Notes: generated by a model not told the origin, from the letters alone. Counted from the first letter of the stretch, positions 30,201-39,710 are shown. The stretch is DNA of 64,000 bases from Acidobacteriota bacterium (GCA_021813745.1 JAKAJO010000075.1:1-64000); one strand, 5' to 3'. Translations and numbers: made by a program.

Positions 30201-32507
30201 GGCCGGATTGAAGAGCGCGCTGAAGATGTGGCCGGCCTTGTTTGCGCCGCCGTCGAGCGAGCCTGCCATCCCCACATAGATGACCTCGCTGCCGCCGGAG
30301 AGTGGCATGGCGGCAAGTGAGCGCACGAGTGCATTGCCGTTGCAGTAGGCCTGGCCGGTGATGCCGTCGAGGAAGGGACTGATGGCGTTGGTGCCGCTCC
30401 ATCCGCCGGTGGCGGGACCGCGCCAGATGCGGCAGGTCGCGACGAGAAGCTGCGACGGATCGAGGGGATCAACGAGGAAAGGTGCGGGCGTGGTCATCGT
30501 CTGGCCATCGCCGCTGACGTCAGCGTCCGAAATGACAGGCGAAGCGCCGAAGTCTGACGGCGTGCAGGGGCCACTCTGCGCGCAGAGATAAATTGCGACG
30601 CCGGCCTGGTTGTTGACATACCAGTTGTTAGCGTTCGTGGGATCGACGGCGACGGGTCCGCCTTCGCCGGAGAGGATTCGTGGCCAATCAGAGGTGGCGC
30701 CGGCCGTGCTCTTGACACCCGCAGTGCCATTAACGCCGAGACCCGCCATCATCGTGTACGGCGAGACGGGAATCTCAGAGACGCTTTCGACCTCTGCCAG
30801 GGAACCGAGGCCCGCATTCAGATTCTGAAAGTGGGTGGCGTCTGTCGCGTTGCAAACAGAACCGGTCTCCGCTACATCGTCCAAAGAGCGCCAGAGGCCG
30901 CTGTCATTGCCGATGAGGATCTCAAGGGGATTGGCGGCGCTCCACGCGAGCGCATGTTGATAGGGACCGACCTGAGCGCTCATGCATGTTGCGGAGTTGG
31001 TGGTGTTGCGCCAGGAGCAGCCCATGGCGAGACTGCACTTCCACAGGTCATTGGCGCCAGCGAAGAGCAGCGTGTCCTGGCCGGAGGGTACGGCCGCGAG
31101 GGAGAAGTTGTAATCGCCATTGAGCACGGTGGATGCGCCCATCAGTGGGACGTTCGCGTCGAGGGCCGCGGTAGACCACTGCGTGGCGAAGCTGGGCGTT
31201 GGAATGCCGCACACGCCTGCGCTGATTTTGCAGGTATCCTGCCAGAGACCCTGATCCTGATTGAACGCATCGACGGTCCACGCGAAGGTATCGCCGGTGA
31301 GCGGATTGACGGCGAGCGCGCCACGGAAGATGGGGCAGGCGGTGGATCCGATGGTACCGATATTCGTGGGGCACATTGAAGTTGTCAGGCCAGTACCGGG
31401 CTGCGAGGCGATTCGCGTCCAGTGGATGCCATCAGAGGATTGGTAGTAGCCGTGATAGCGGATGGCGGCGAAGAAGAGCTGGCGGACGGGATTCCAGACG
31501 ACGGCAGTGGCAGCGTTGCCATGCGGGTTCGCATAGGCGTCTGTCGGGCCTTCCACGTCCGCTCCGCTGGGATCGGTAATGGTCGCCAGATGCCAGGAAG
31601 CGCCGCTGTCACTGGAGAAGTAGAGCCCTTCGTAGCTGATGCTGGGGCGCTCGGCATCGACGAGCGTACCCTCATACGCCTGTGAAACGGCAGCGACGAC
31701 AAGTTGCGGCGTCACAGTGCTCCAGGCAAAGCCTGCGAAGCCCTCGCCGAGGAAGGTGTAGTCCTGGATGCCGAGGCCCTGCTCGACATCGCTAGTCTGC
31801 TGGATGAGGCTCCAGGTGTTGCCTCCATCGGTGGAGCGGAGGATGCCGGCGCCGTAGTAGGAATCGAGCGCATCGTTGGGGTCGCCGGTGCCAGCGAGCA
31901 CGATGCCGGTGCCGCCCGGCTGCACGCTGACGGCCCCAATACTGATGGAGGCATCGAGCGCATTGCTCATGGCTGCGGTGCTGTCGGTCATCGGCGTGAA
32001 GACAACATTTGAAGCACTGGCTGTGGCGGCATTCTGGGCGAGCCAGACGCCGCCGCCCGTGGTGCCGAGGTAGACACGATTGCCGGTGGGGTCAGAGGGA
32101 TCCAGCGCGATGGAGGTGATGCGGCCAGAGACCGAGCCATAGCTGGACGTGATGACAGCCATGGGACCGAGGGGCTGCCAGGTGGCCACGGTGCCGGTGG
32201 ACTGGGCGCGCGGGTGCGCGGTGGCGGGCCGCGTGCGCGCTGCGGCAGAGACGGCGGGGTGTCCGCTCCAGCCGCGCTGAGCCAGGAAAAGCTGCGCGGC
32301 GGTAGCGCGCGGCGGCAAGCTGCGCTGAGGAGGAGGCAGTTGCTGTGCCGCGGCGAGGAAGTCGAGGACGAGCAACAGAGCAGCGCTGAAAGAGGCAACA
32401 CGAGATTTGCTGCGAAGACCGGACACCGACACGACAAGCAGTCGCGTGCAGGTCCTGCATCCCAAGGCAATCAAAAACAGTAAAAGAGCAATATCTAGAG
32501 TTTTCAC
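27288..32507 (-). CDS. Giant secreted protein: sialidase-like propeller plus Ig-like repeats
   Basis: A 1,739-residue exported protein. A hydrophobic N-terminus (a GTG at 32507 is the longest start; a GTG near residue 26 would give a cleaner signal peptide ending near DFLAAAQ) is followed by a 'BNR/sortilin-type' propeller region (about 110-930) with Asp-box-like turns such as STDGGNTW, SSDSGASW and STDGGAHW. Then come six ~100-residue Ig-like units of choice-of-anchor-D/ASPM-SPD-2-Hydin flavour (about 935-1530), each with an NTG core, a CG...AGxSC pair and an LTGTG-like end. An atypical seventh unit follows. The C-terminus has helices around WKRRRK, an internal SSCSG and a final beta segment. 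Likely cell-surface; ligand unknown. Confidence 0.85.
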   Translation of the reverse strand: MKTLDIALLLFLIALGCRTCTRLLVVSVSGLRSKSRVASFSAALLLVLDFLAAAQQLPPPQRSLPPRATAAQLFLAQRGWSGHPAVSAAARTRPATAHPRAQSTGTVATWQPLGPMAVITSSYGSVSGRITSIALDPSDPTGNRVYLGTTGGGVWLAQNAATASASNVVFTPMTDSTAAMSNALDASISIGAVSVQPGGTGIVLAGTGDPNDALDSYYGAGILRSTDGGNTWSLIQQTSDVEQGLGIQDYTFLGEGFAGFAWSTVTPQLVVAAVSQAYEGTLVDAERPSISYEGLYFSSDSGASWHLATITDPSGADVEGPTDAYANPHGNAATAVVWNPVRQLFFAAIRYHGYYQSSDGIHWTRIASQPGTGLTTSMCPTNIGTIGSTACPIFRGALAVNPLTGDTFAWTVDAFNQDQGLWQDTCKISAGVCGIPTPSFATQWSTAALDANVPLMGASTVLNGDYNFSLAAVPSGQDTLLFAGANDLWKCSLAMGCSWRNTTNSATCMSAQVGPYQHALAWSAANPLEILIGNDSGLWRSLDDVAETGSVCNATDATHFQNLNAGLGSLAEVESVSEIPVSPYTMMAGLGVNGTAGVKSTAGATSDWPRILSGEGGPVAVDPTNANNWYVNNQAGVAIYLCAQSGPCTPSDFGASPVISDADVSGDGQTMTTPAPFLVDPLDPSQLLVATCRIWRGPATGGWSGTNAISPFLDGITGQAYCNGNALVRSLAAMPLSGGSEVIYVGMAGSLDGGANKAGHIFSALFNPASGTAPVWQDLTLNPVSNDTLGFNLYGFDISSISIDPHDTTGNTVYATVEGMGNPQQAVRVVYRSTDGGAHWQTLSSNLPETPASSVVVDPLDANTVYLATDAGVFSTRQIATCAATPSNCWAPFGVGLPQAPVVALRAAQPSVSPNVLVAATYGRGIWQIPLWTAGTQLTTATLNPTSLVFASQAEASTSAAQSVTLTNTGSIALVPTALAVTGDFAETDNCLKQTINAGASCTAQVTFTPTQTGARTGLLTVSANVAGGQLSVALTGTGALAGSVQLSPSSINFGSIEVGTTSSALQVTLQNSSASAVSITSVNVSAPFALVSNACGGSIAAGNACQLTVTFTPAQSGPATGALTLVTAGGTQSVALTGTGAAPPTDALSPASLTFSGTIIGQSSAAQTVQLTNSGGVPLTSITSVASGPYQVASNCGTQLAAGSTCSLSVTFVPTAAGTQAGSLTVTDSLKSQTVALTGTGLQPPVFAVTPASLTFSSQSLGVASTPQTLTVSNTGGASMANLGFQITGPGAASFAVGATTCGAALANGSTCTLQILFTPSTAGASSATLTLTSSTLGVKPATVALTGTGFAPAGLNVNPAQLTFVEAALGQSSPAQTITVSNTGTVAATGLALATAAPFTLAQNSCGTSLAAGASCTAAVIFTPSTNGAVTGALTASSSVFAPVTILLSGVGGLAGTVQIAPGLLTFATTGVTTASAPQSVTLTNSGAIPLASLALSVSSGFQLAGNACPASLPPGASCTVGVIFAPNQTGPQTGTLTVSSSAMATNAQVPLSGNGFDFAATVSGQSSFTVASGQTASFSIALAPKGGSTTTFTFQCGTLPANAACSFNPATDSVAANSTSTVTVQIATGQGAATSHKDGPGLPPRGPSGGWPIAWSAVLVPLAWKRRRKLWLSLAGLLLSFGLILGLSSCSGAGGGTSFSPPITPAGATPPGNYSVVVTATAAGLSHNTTLTLTVD

Positions 32508-32686
32508 ACGCGCCCGGCGTCCGGTATCCGCCTCCCCTCTCGCATTGTCCGAGGGGGACTTGAGCGGAATCCAATGGATTGCGCAACGTGAAACACACAG
32601 TTTCCGGGTCTGAAATTGATTCCCATTATAGAACCGCTTGTGCGGATGTCTAAATGGGGTAACGTGACCTTAGCGTCCCGGCGGCT

Positions 32687-34129
32687 TCAGAAGCGCAGCG
32701 TGGAAGACGGCCCGGTGTTCTGACGGATGTAGGCGACTGCATCGATCTTCTTTGCGATGGAGGCTCCGCTCATGGGCCGGATGACGCCGAAGATGGGCCG
32801 GTCAAACCAGGGTCTGTCGTGCTTTCCGACGATTGCCCACGCGATGCCAGCGTAGCCGTTGGGATCGCGGCCGTCGAGTTCGTAGCGATCATTCAACGTG
32901 ACCGCCCAGTCGTAGGCGCGGGCCGGATCGGGGGCCCATTCGAGAATTTTCTTGGCCCAGTACATGCGCATGTAGTTGTGCATCCAGCCGGTATGGACCA
33001 TCTCGCGCTGCGCCGCGTTCCAGAGGTCGTCGTGTGTTTCGGCACGCTCCAACTGCTCGAAGGTGTAGCGATGATCGCGCGGGTCGCCTGCGTGTTCGAT
33101 GAGCGTCTTGCGGGCCCATGGTTCTGCACATTCCCACGAATCGTAGGTGGGCGTATGGCGGACGAAGAGCACGGCGAGTTCGCGCCAGCCGATGAGCTCA
33201 TCGAGGAATTTTTCGCAGGCGGCGGCCGAGGCTTTGCCGCGTTGCACAGCATCCTGCGCGGCGAGGGCGATGGTGATGGGGCTGATGTTGCCGAAGTGGA
33301 GATAGGGTGAGAGGCGGCTGGTGCCTTTTACTTCAGGATGATTTCTCGTCTCTTCATAGCGCAGTAGGTCATGGTCAACAAACACGCGGAGTCGCTGGAG
33401 CGCAGCGTGCGTACCGCCGGTGAAGGTTTCGACGGGACCGACGCTGCGATCGAGCCTGGCGAAGCCTGCGGTGATGTCGCCTGCGAGATCGAAGGCGGGG
33501 ATGCTTTTCCAGGGGCGAAAGGCATGCAGCGGCTGGATGGGCCGCTCCGCCAGAAGGAACTTTGGCAGCTGCGCTTTGAGATGGGGGCGGAAGTGATGCA
33601 GCAGGAAGTAGCTGCGGTTGAAGAGCGCGGAGGGCACGACAACGTCGGCATCCACTGTCCAGAAGGGCAACTTGAGGCGGCCGGCGAGCACGTTGCGCCA
33701 GCGCTCCGGTTCGCGGCAGGGATTTTCATCACCGATGACGAGGGCTGCTTCGACTTCTTCGAGAAAGGCTTCGAGCGAATTGTCGGGATGACGGCGGACG
33801 ATGAAGCCAACGCCACGTTGGGCTGCGTCCTCGGCTACATCGCGCAGGCCTTGAGCGAGGAAATGATAATGGCGCAGGTTGGCGTTGGGGTAGTTGGGAA
33901 TCACGGAAAAGAAGATGACGACGGGAAGGCCGAGGAGATTGCCGGCGCGGATGGCCACGTCCAGCGCGGGATTGTCGACGACGCGCATGGCGCGCTGCAT
34001 CCAGTAGACGACACAGCGGGCGCCGCTACGCGGTGGCCCACCGCGGCGGACGAGGATGCGGGGATTTGAGGCGAGGGATTGCAAGGCTTGCGGGGTATCG
34101 AGCACGCTCACGGACTGGGTCTCCTGCAT
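32687..34129 (-). CDS. phr: Class II CPD photolyase
   Basis: A light-driven FAD enzyme that splits cyclobutane pyrimidine dimers. The 480-residue protein has the class II N-terminal pattern VVYWMQRAMRVVDNPAL, the antenna/Rossmann half, and the FAD-binding half with LDELIGWRELAVLF, HTGWMHNYMRMYWAKKILEW, LNDRYELDGRDPNGYAGIAWAIVGKHDRPW and FGVIRPMSG. The ATG at 34129 lacks a ribosome site; a GTG at 34111 has CAGGAG nine bases upstream and may be the true start. It is a single gene, separated from the oxidase cluster by a terminator. Confidence 0.94.
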   Translation of the reverse strand: MQETQSVSVLDTPQALQSLASNPRILVRRGGPPRSGARCVVYWMQRAMRVVDNPALDVAIRAGNLLGLPVVIFFSVIPNYPNANLRHYHFLAQGLRDVAEDAAQRGVGFIVRRHPDNSLEAFLEEVEAALVIGDENPCREPERWRNVLAGRLKLPFWTVDADVVVPSALFNRSYFLLHHFRPHLKAQLPKFLLAERPIQPLHAFRPWKSIPAFDLAGDITAGFARLDRSVGPVETFTGGTHAALQRLRVFVDHDLLRYEETRNHPEVKGTSRLSPYLHFGNISPITIALAAQDAVQRGKASAAACEKFLDELIGWRELAVLFVRHTPTYDSWECAEPWARKTLIEHAGDPRDHRYTFEQLERAETHDDLWNAAQREMVHTGWMHNYMRMYWAKKILEWAPDPARAYDWAVTLNDRYELDGRDPNGYAGIAWAIVGKHDRPWFDRPIFGVIRPMSGASIAKKIDAVAYIRQNTGPSSTLRF

Positions 34130-34154
34130 CAGGCTACAGGAAGTCGGGAGTCAG

Positions 34155-34190
34155 AAAAGCAACAGGCCGTCCCGCAGGACGGCCCGTTGC
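34155..34190 (-). terminator. Rho-independent terminator of the act-cox cluster
   Basis: A 14-bp stem with one mismatch (34159-34172 with 34177-34190), loop CGCA, then TTTT on the minus strand. It lies 18 bases past the coxD stop and closes the 12-gene respiratory cluster. Confidence 0.88.
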
Positions 34191-34208
34191 AATGGGATGA
34201 AACCGGGT

Positions 34209-34517
34209 CTACCAGCGGCCCCATGCGCGAGTGATGTAGTCGCAGAGTGTCATGCCGACGAGGACGATGAAGGTGAAGAGGCCAGCGCCGACGGTGAGCT
34301 TGGTGAGCTTGGTGCTGTACTTGACGTGCATGAAGAAGAGCACGACGAGGGTGGCCTTGATGACGGCGATGGCGAGCGCGACAACGGCGTTGAAGACTCC
34401 CATTTCAAGATAGGAAGCTGCTACCGTAAGGCCCGTCAGGATGAGAAGCGCAGCGAAGATCGCGACGTAGACTTTAGGGCTGACGATGTGGTGTTCGTGT
34501 TCGCTGTGTTCGCTCAT
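34209..34517 (-). CDS. coxD: Cytochrome c oxidase subunit IV (prokaryotic, caa3-type)
   Basis: A 102-residue three-helix protein with a His-rich N-terminus (SEHSEHEHH) and the family stretch AIAVIKATLVVLFFMHVKYS. It is the small structural subunit of heme-copper oxidases. AAGGAGG precedes the ATG at good spacing. It is the last gene of the act-cox cluster, 12 bases after coxC. Confidence 0.93.
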   Translation of the reverse strand: MSEHSEHEHHIVSPKVYVAIFAALLILTGLTVAASYLEMGVFNAVVALAIAVIKATLVVLFFMHVKYSTKLTKLTVGAGLFTFIVLVGMTLCDYITRAWGRW

Positions 34518-34529
34518 GTCAGTCCTCCT

Positions 34530-35264
34530 TTATTGGTGCCTGCTGATGAGATAGAGAAGCGGGAAGAGGAAGATCCAGATGATATCGACGAAGTGCCAGT
34601 AGAGGCCGAAGTTCTCGACAAATGTGACGTGGCCCGATGTATAAGCTCCGGCTCGGGCGCGGACGATCATAAAGGCCAAGATTGCGATTCCGATGATCAT
34701 GTGCAGGGCGTGCATGCCGGTCATGGCGAAGTAGAGGAAGAAGTAGAGCTCGGTCTTCCGCGCCATGTCCATGGGCAGAGCCTTGTCGCCGTATTCCTGC
34801 GCGACGGGATCCGACGAGGGGTTGATGAAGGACTGGAGGCTGTAATGGAAGCCTGGGACGTGATGTTTCTCCCACTTCTCGTGGTACTCGATGCCTTTGA
34901 TGCCAAGGAAGACCAGGCCGAGGACAAAGGTTGCGACGAGCGCGAGGACGAGACCGCTTTTGCGGCGGGTCTCTGCACACCAGACGCCCATAGCCATGGT
35001 GAAGCTGGAGGTAATGAGCACGCCGGTGTTGGTGGTGCCCCAGAAGATGCTGAGCTGGTGGGAGGCCGCGACAAAGGCGGGGTAGTACCAGTTCCGCAAA
35101 ATGAGGTAGGCGGTAAAGAGACCGCCGAAGAACATGACCTCAGTCAGCAGGAAGACCCACATGGCAAAGTTTGTGGCATCTGCCTGCTGATCGACCGTCT
35201 CAAAGTGATGGCGCTGATAGGGAGGATGCGCGTGTTCGGCAGCCTCTAGCGCGCCTTGAGTCAT
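34530..35264 (-). CDS. coxC: Cytochrome c oxidase subunit III
   Basis: A 244-residue subunit III with about five helices visible ([75 protein letters not shown]). The MHALHMIIG and YWHFVDIIW motifs are diagnostic. The ATG at 35264 (MTQGAL) is chosen; a TTG 48 bases upstream would overlap coxA and adds only a basic tail. It starts 7 bases after the coxA stop. Confidence 0.95.
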   Translation of the reverse strand: MTQGALEAAEHAHPPYQRHHFETVDQQADATNFAMWVFLLTEVMFFGGLFTAYLILRNWYYPAFVAASHQLSIFWGTTNTGVLITSSFTMAMGVWCAETRRKSGLVLALVATFVLGLVFLGIKGIEYHEKWEKHHVPGFHYSLQSFINPSSDPVAQEYGDKALPMDMARKTELYFFLYFAMTGMHALHMIIGIAILAFMIVRARAGAYTSGHVTFVENFGLYWHFVDIIWIFLFPLLYLISRHQ

Positions 35265-35271
35265 CACAGGG

Positions 35272-36939
35272 CTATCCGACACTGGCGACCTCTTTTTCTT
35301 TCTGGCGCTCAAGCCATTCGTAGTCGTACGCTTCGTGGTCCATGATGGGAATCTCGCGGAAGTTTTCAGTCAGTGGTGGAGACTGCATCTGCCATTCAAG
35401 GCCGGTGGCCTGCCACGGGTTGTCGCCTGCGATTTCACCGTACTTCAAGGACCAGGTGAGGTAAAGGACCGGCAGCAGGTATCCGACGCCAAGGATTGTG
35501 GCGCCGGCAGTGGAGAAGACGTTCAGGACCTGAAACTCCGGCGGATAGGATGCATAGCGGCGCGGCATGCCGAGGGTTCCGAGGATGAACTGGGGGAAGA
35601 ACGTAAGGTTGAACCCGATGAAGGTGACCAGCGCAGCGAGCTGCGAGATTTTTTCCGGATACATGCGGCCTGTCATTTTGGGCCACCAGAAGTGGAGACC
35701 GGCGAGGAACGCCATGAGCATGCCGCCGACCATCACGAAGTGGAAGTGGGCAACGATGAAGTAGGTTTCGGTGAGGTGAATGTCCGTGCCCGACGTTCCG
35801 AGAAAGATGCCCGTCATGCCGCCGATGGTGAAGAGGCCCATGAAGCCGAAGGCGTAGAGCATGGGGGTTTCAAAAGTAATGGAGCCCTTGTAGAGGGTGA
35901 AGGCCCAGTTGAAGATCTTGATGGCCGAGGGCACCGCAACCAGCATGGTGAGGAGCGAGAAGATGAGCACCGAGTAGTTCGAGATGCCCATGATGAACAT
36001 GTGGTGCGCCCAGACGAAGAATCCGAAGACGGCGATGGCGACCGACGAGAAGGCAACGGCGGTGTAACCGAAGACGCGCTTCCGGCTGAAGGTCGAGATG
36101 ACCTCGCTAATAACGGCCATCCCGGGCAGGATCATGATGTAGACGGCGGGGTGCGAGTAGAACCAGAACAAATGCTGGAAGAGCAGCGGATCGCCGCCTT
36201 TTGCGGGGTCAAATACGCCGATGCCCACAGTACGCTCCAGAATCACGAGCACCAGGGCGATGGCCAGGACCGGAGTTCCAAGAACCATCAGAATGCTGGT
36301 GGCATAGTGGCCCCAGACGAAGAGGGGCATGCGGAACCAGGTCATGCCCGGGCAGCGCATCTTGTGGATGGTGACAATGAAGTTCAGACCGGTAAAGATG
36401 GAGCTGAATCCGGCAATGAAGATCGCGATGCCTGTGGTGATGACGTTTGTATTGACGTAGTGGGTGGAGAGGGGCGTAGTGAATGTCCAGCCGGTGTCGA
36501 CCCCGCCGGTAATCATGGCGTAGATGGCAAGGATGCCGGCACCGACGTACAGATACCAACTGAGGAGATTGATTTTGGGCAAGGCGAGATCTTTGGCGCC
36601 AATCATCAGCGGGATGAGGAAGTTGCCCAGGGTGGCCGGCACGGACGGCACCAGGAAGAAGAAGATCATAATGATGCCGTGCATGCTGAAGACCTTGTTA
36701 TAGGTATCAGTGGCCAGCAGATCTGACTGGGGCGTGAGCAATTCCAAGCGGATGAGGCCCGCGAGTGCGCCGCCGATGAAGAAGAAGAAGCTGATCGAGA
36801 TCAGATAGAGGATCGCGATTCGCTTGTGGTCTCCAGTGAGGAGCCAGCTGAGCAGGCCGTTTTCCTTGCTCAGATAATTCATTTTGGGAATTCTGGCTGT
36901 CGACTGGTCGGGAAGATTCACGATTGTCGCGCTGCTCAT
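35272..36939 (-). CDS. coxA: Cytochrome c oxidase subunit I (A2-type, caa3)
   Basis: The 555-residue catalytic subunit holding heme a and the heme a3-CuB centre. Heme and copper ligands are visible: [29 protein letters not shown] (with the His-Tyr crosslink pair), WAHHMFIMG, and HFHFVMVGG. At the end of the D channel the usual G-H-P-E-V-Y Glu is replaced by the Y-S-H-P form, which marks the A2 subtype as in Thermus caa3. About twelve helices. Its ATG overlaps the coxB stop by four bases. Confidence 0.97.
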   Translation of the reverse strand: MSSATIVNLPDQSTARIPKMNYLSKENGLLSWLLTGDHKRIAILYLISISFFFFIGGALAGLIRLELLTPQSDLLATDTYNKVFSMHGIIMIFFFLVPSVPATLGNFLIPLMIGAKDLALPKINLLSWYLYVGAGILAIYAMITGGVDTGWTFTTPLSTHYVNTNVITTGIAIFIAGFSSIFTGLNFIVTIHKMRCPGMTWFRMPLFVWGHYATSILMVLGTPVLAIALVLVILERTVGIGVFDPAKGGDPLLFQHLFWFYSHPAVYIMILPGMAVISEVISTFSRKRVFGYTAVAFSSVAIAVFGFFVWAHHMFIMGISNYSVLIFSLLTMLVAVPSAIKIFNWAFTLYKGSITFETPMLYAFGFMGLFTIGGMTGIFLGTSGTDIHLTETYFIVAHFHFVMVGGMLMAFLAGLHFWWPKMTGRMYPEKISQLAALVTFIGFNLTFFPQFILGTLGMPRRYASYPPEFQVLNVFSTAGATILGVGYLLPVLYLTWSLKYGEIAGDNPWQATGLEWQMQSPPLTENFREIPIMDHEAYDYEWLERQKEKEVASVG

Positions 36940-38027
36940 TGGTTCACCATCCCTGTTCTTGCGGGGTTGAGTCCGGCTGTTTTGGAGCCGGAGGATACCG
37001 CCTTGCCTTCACTCTCTGGGAGCAGATCGGTGGTTGTGGTGGTCTGCTGAATGCGATAGTCGGACTTGAGGTTTTTGATGTATTCGACGAGTGCGATGAC
37101 ACCCTCTTCGCTGACCTGGCCCTGATAGGTGGGCATAATCGGTGCGAAACCCTGTGTGACGTGCTGTGAGGGATCGAGGATGGCCTCGCGCAGGTAGGCA
37201 TCATTGGCAATGATGGATTCACCATTGGAGAGGCGCAACCTGGATCCGTAAACATTGACCAGGCTGGGGCCACGGGCATCGGGACGCGCATTGTGGCAGG
37301 CAGTGCAGCTGAGGCTGGCGAAGAGCCGCTCGCCATTCTGAGCAAGTGAAGCGCCGCTGGTGGAACTGGCCAGCCACTTTCTGTAGTCCTCAGGCGTCAT
37401 GGCATACACTTCGCCAATCATGTGGGAGTGTTCAGTGCCGCAGTATTGCGTGCAGAAGATGTGGTAGGTACCAGGCGTGGTGGCTTCGAACCAGACTGAG
37501 TTGTAGCGGCCCGGAATGGCTTCGCGCTTCACGCGGAAGGCAGGAATGGAGAAGCTGTGAAAGACATCCTGCGAGATGAGCGTGAGCTGAATGGGCTGAT
37601 TGATGGGGATATGCAGCGCATTGATCTCATGCTGACCGCCGGGGTGCTCAGCCTTCCACATCCACTGCTTGCCGACCACATAGATATTCATAGCGTTGGC
37701 CGGAGGGGTATACACGCGGAAGTAGATGAGCGCGCCCCAGACAAACATGACCAGGAACAATCCGAGAGGGATGATGGTCCAGGTGGCTTCAAGCAGGGTT
37801 GAGCCTTCAATCTGCACAGCGACTGGATGGCGCTTTTTGCTGTACAGGATAGAGAAGCCGAGGACGAGCAGGATGACGATGGTCAGGCCCACGAGACTGA
37901 CAAGGACGATGAAGAAATAGAGCGCGTCCATCTGTGGCGCAATCTTCGAAGCTTCCGGTGGGAAGAGCGCGAAGTGCGTGAGCCACTTAACGAGGAACTG
38001 CCAAAGAACTGGACTGATATGAGACAT
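36936..38027 (-). CDS. coxB: Cytochrome c oxidase subunit II with fused cytochrome c domain
   Basis: A 363-residue subunit II. Two N-terminal helices (about 34-58 and 82-104) are followed by the cupredoxin domain with the CuA site [12 protein letters not shown] (about 200-211) and then a C-terminal cytochrome c domain with CTACH (about 246-250) and a late Met ligand region (PIMPTYQG). The fused heme marks a caa3-type enzyme that can accept electrons without a soluble cytochrome c. About 40 residues beyond the c domain are low-complexity. It starts 4 bases after sco. Confidence 0.96.
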   Translation of the reverse strand: MSHISPVLWQFLVKWLTHFALFPPEASKIAPQMDALYFFIVLVSLVGLTIVILLVLGFSILYSKKRHPVAVQIEGSTLLEATWTIIPLGLFLVMFVWGALIYFRVYTPPANAMNIYVVGKQWMWKAEHPGGQHEINALHIPINQPIQLTLISQDVFHSFSIPAFRVKREAIPGRYNSVWFEATTPGTYHIFCTQYCGTEHSHMIGEVYAMTPEDYRKWLASSTSGASLAQNGERLFASLSCTACHNARPDARGPSLVNVYGSRLRLSNGESIIANDAYLREAILDPSQHVTQGFAPIMPTYQGQVSEEGVIALVEYIKNLKSDYRIQQTTTTTDLLPESEGKAVSSGSKTAGLNPARTGMVNQ

Positions 38028-38031
38028 TCCG

Positions 38032-39012
38032 TTATCCGTTCACCTTTGGTTCGTGCACATTTGTTGCGGGCGTCGACTGATGAGCCTGCCGGTAATCCTT
38101 GCGAAGCATGAGGAACATAAAGCCGCCGAGCATCACGACCGTGACGAATCCCCCGAGCTGCACGATGCGCGCAATGATGAGCGAGTGCGTGTTGGTCTGG
38201 GGATCGTAGTGGTAGCAATAGGTCAGAATATTTTCGACCGGCGAACCGATGCGATTCGATGAAGCCTCGTCGAGCCCGAGGATCATGTCTTTGGGCGAGT
38301 ATTCAACACCCATGTAGTACTGCGCCAGTTTCCCGTCCGTGGTCACGATTTCGATGGAGCTGGCATGCGCGAACTGGGTCAGCTTGCCATCGGGGCCCGG
38401 AATCCTCGTGTAGCGAAAGCCGACGGCTTGCGCGAGGGCATCAATATTGGACTGCGTTCCGGTGAGGAAGTGCCAGCCGTCCGCAGTATCCGGATGACCG
38501 TACCGCTTCAGGTAGCTGCGTTTTTTGGCTGCGGCCAGGTCAGGTCCCTCGGAGGGATCGATGCTGACGACGATGATGTTGAAGTCCTTACCGGGTACAA
38601 AGTTCACCATCTGAAGCGCGCTGGTGAGGCCATCAAGCTCCTCTGAGCAGAGCATGGGACAGCGGTAATAGACGAGCGCGAGGATGGCGGGGATCTTGCC
38701 GAAGTAGTCGCTGAGCTGGACTTGTTTGCCTTGATCGTCGATGAAGGTCAGATTGAGTGGCAGCTGTTCGTTCAAGTGTTGCGCAATGCCAACCTTACTC
38801 AAGATGGACGGCATAGTGTTCGCCGGCCCCATGGATTTCTCGTCGACTTGTTTGCGCATATTGGAGTAGTTCGACATGCCCTCGGCGACAGAGGGCGCAG
38901 GAGCAGGCTGCTGTGCAGCCGTAACCTGCCATGCGAGGCACACTCCAAGGGCGACAGCAGCGGCCCTTGCTCCGTTGCGCGACGTGCTCCGGATTTTGAA
39001 TGTGTCCTGCAT
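38032..39012 (-). CDS. SCO1/SenC-family copper chaperone
   Basis: A 326-residue membrane protein with an N-terminal signal/anchor, a thioredoxin-fold SCO domain with the copper motif YRCPMLCSEEL (Cys-x3-Cys) and the distal His in QFAHASSIEIV, and a C-terminal helix (about 285-307), an extra anchor not found in classical Sco1. It probably delivers copper to the CuA site of CoxB. The ATG at 39012 has AAGGAG eight bases upstream. Located between the unnamed 204-residue gene and coxB. Confidence 0.92.
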   Translation of the reverse strand: MQDTFKIRSTSRNGARAAAVALGVCLAWQVTAAQQPAPAPSVAEGMSNYSNMRKQVDEKSMGPANTMPSILSKVGIAQHLNEQLPLNLTFIDDQGKQVQLSDYFGKIPAILALVYYRCPMLCSEELDGLTSALQMVNFVPGKDFNIIVVSIDPSEGPDLAAAKKRSYLKRYGHPDTADGWHFLTGTQSNIDALAQAVGFRYTRIPGPDGKLTQFAHASSIEIVTTDGKLAQYYMGVEYSPKDMILGLDEASSNRIGSPVENILTYCYHYDPQTNTHSLIIARIVQLGGFVTVVMLGGFMFLMLRKDYRQAHQSTPATNVHEPKVNG

Positions 39013-39095
39013 GCTACGACTCCTTCGGGGTCTTGCTACTTGGTTAAGCTTCGCGGCTGGGTCCCCGTACAAGTTGTGTTCCAGCCGGAAGTGCG

Positions 39096-39710
39096 TTACT
39101 GCTTCTCCTGCTCCTGTGCGTGCTCCGCGTCAGCCTGTTCCTGCTCGTAGCCTGTGGGCGCAAAGCCATTCGTGAGCGGCGCGGTGACGGTTGGAACGGA
39201 GTCACCCGCCATTAAGGGTTGTTGTTGTGCAGACGGCGCAACGGGCAGGCCCTGCTGCGCGATGATCTCCATGGCTCGTTCAATGGGAATGCGAACCTTG
39301 CCTTGCGACGGGTCCACCCAGGTGTAGTGGCTGAGCAGCAAATCCTCACGCTGATGCAAGTCGGCCACATCCTGATTGCCGTCGTCCAACTGAACGCGCG
39401 GTGTGGGGAACTGCTGAGTGAGTTCGGCGACCTTCGCCTGCATCTGCGGGTTGTTTGGCAGATTTCCAAGCTGGCGGATATTGACGGTGGTGGCCCACTT
39501 GCTGGTGGGTCCATCCTCCCTGTCGAGTTGGGCATTGATGAGCTTTCCCACGCCGTAGACGAGGATGCCGGCAACGCCGACGAAGACGAGGAGGGCCACC
39601 AGAAAAACGACGATGCCCGTTACGCGAATATCGGACTGTTCAAAGCCCTTCGAAGCGTCGATTTCTTCCGGACCGTGATTGCCGGTCGCGTGCGGATTAT
39701 GCATGGACAT
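39096..39710 (-). CDS. Unnamed single-helix protein in the ACIII/oxidase cluster
   Basis: A 204-residue protein with a short cytoplasmic start, one strong membrane helix (about 31-56, VTGIVVFLVALLVFVGVAGILVYG) and an extracytoplasmic part. Two segments look constrained: PTPRVQLDDGNQDVADLHQ and YTWVDPSQGKVRIPIERAM (about 102-150). The tail is Gln/Glu-rich. There are no Cys, so no heme or Cu-thiolate site. Its start overlaps the actF end by 14 bases and sco follows 83 bases later. Position suggests an assembly or bridging subunit of complex III/oxidase; ACIII often has a single-helix ActG, so it may be the positional equivalent (inference). No firm family assignment. Confidence 0.85.
   Translation of the reverse strand: MSMHNPHATGNHGPEEIDASKGFEQSDIRVTGIVVFLVALLVFVGVAGILVYGVGKLINAQLDREDGPTSKWATTVNIRQLGNLPNNPQMQAKVAELTQQFPTPRVQLDDGNQDVADLHQREDLLLSHYTWVDPSQGKVRIPIERAMEIIAQQGLPVAPSAQQQPLMAGDSVPTVTAPLTNGFAPTGYEQEQADAEHAQEQEKQ

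Noticed and set aside
35335-36726. 463-codon plus-strand frame opposite coxA
   Set aside because: Complement of a highly conserved gene; the translated product is Asp/Glu/His-rich without structure. A GC-codon artefact.
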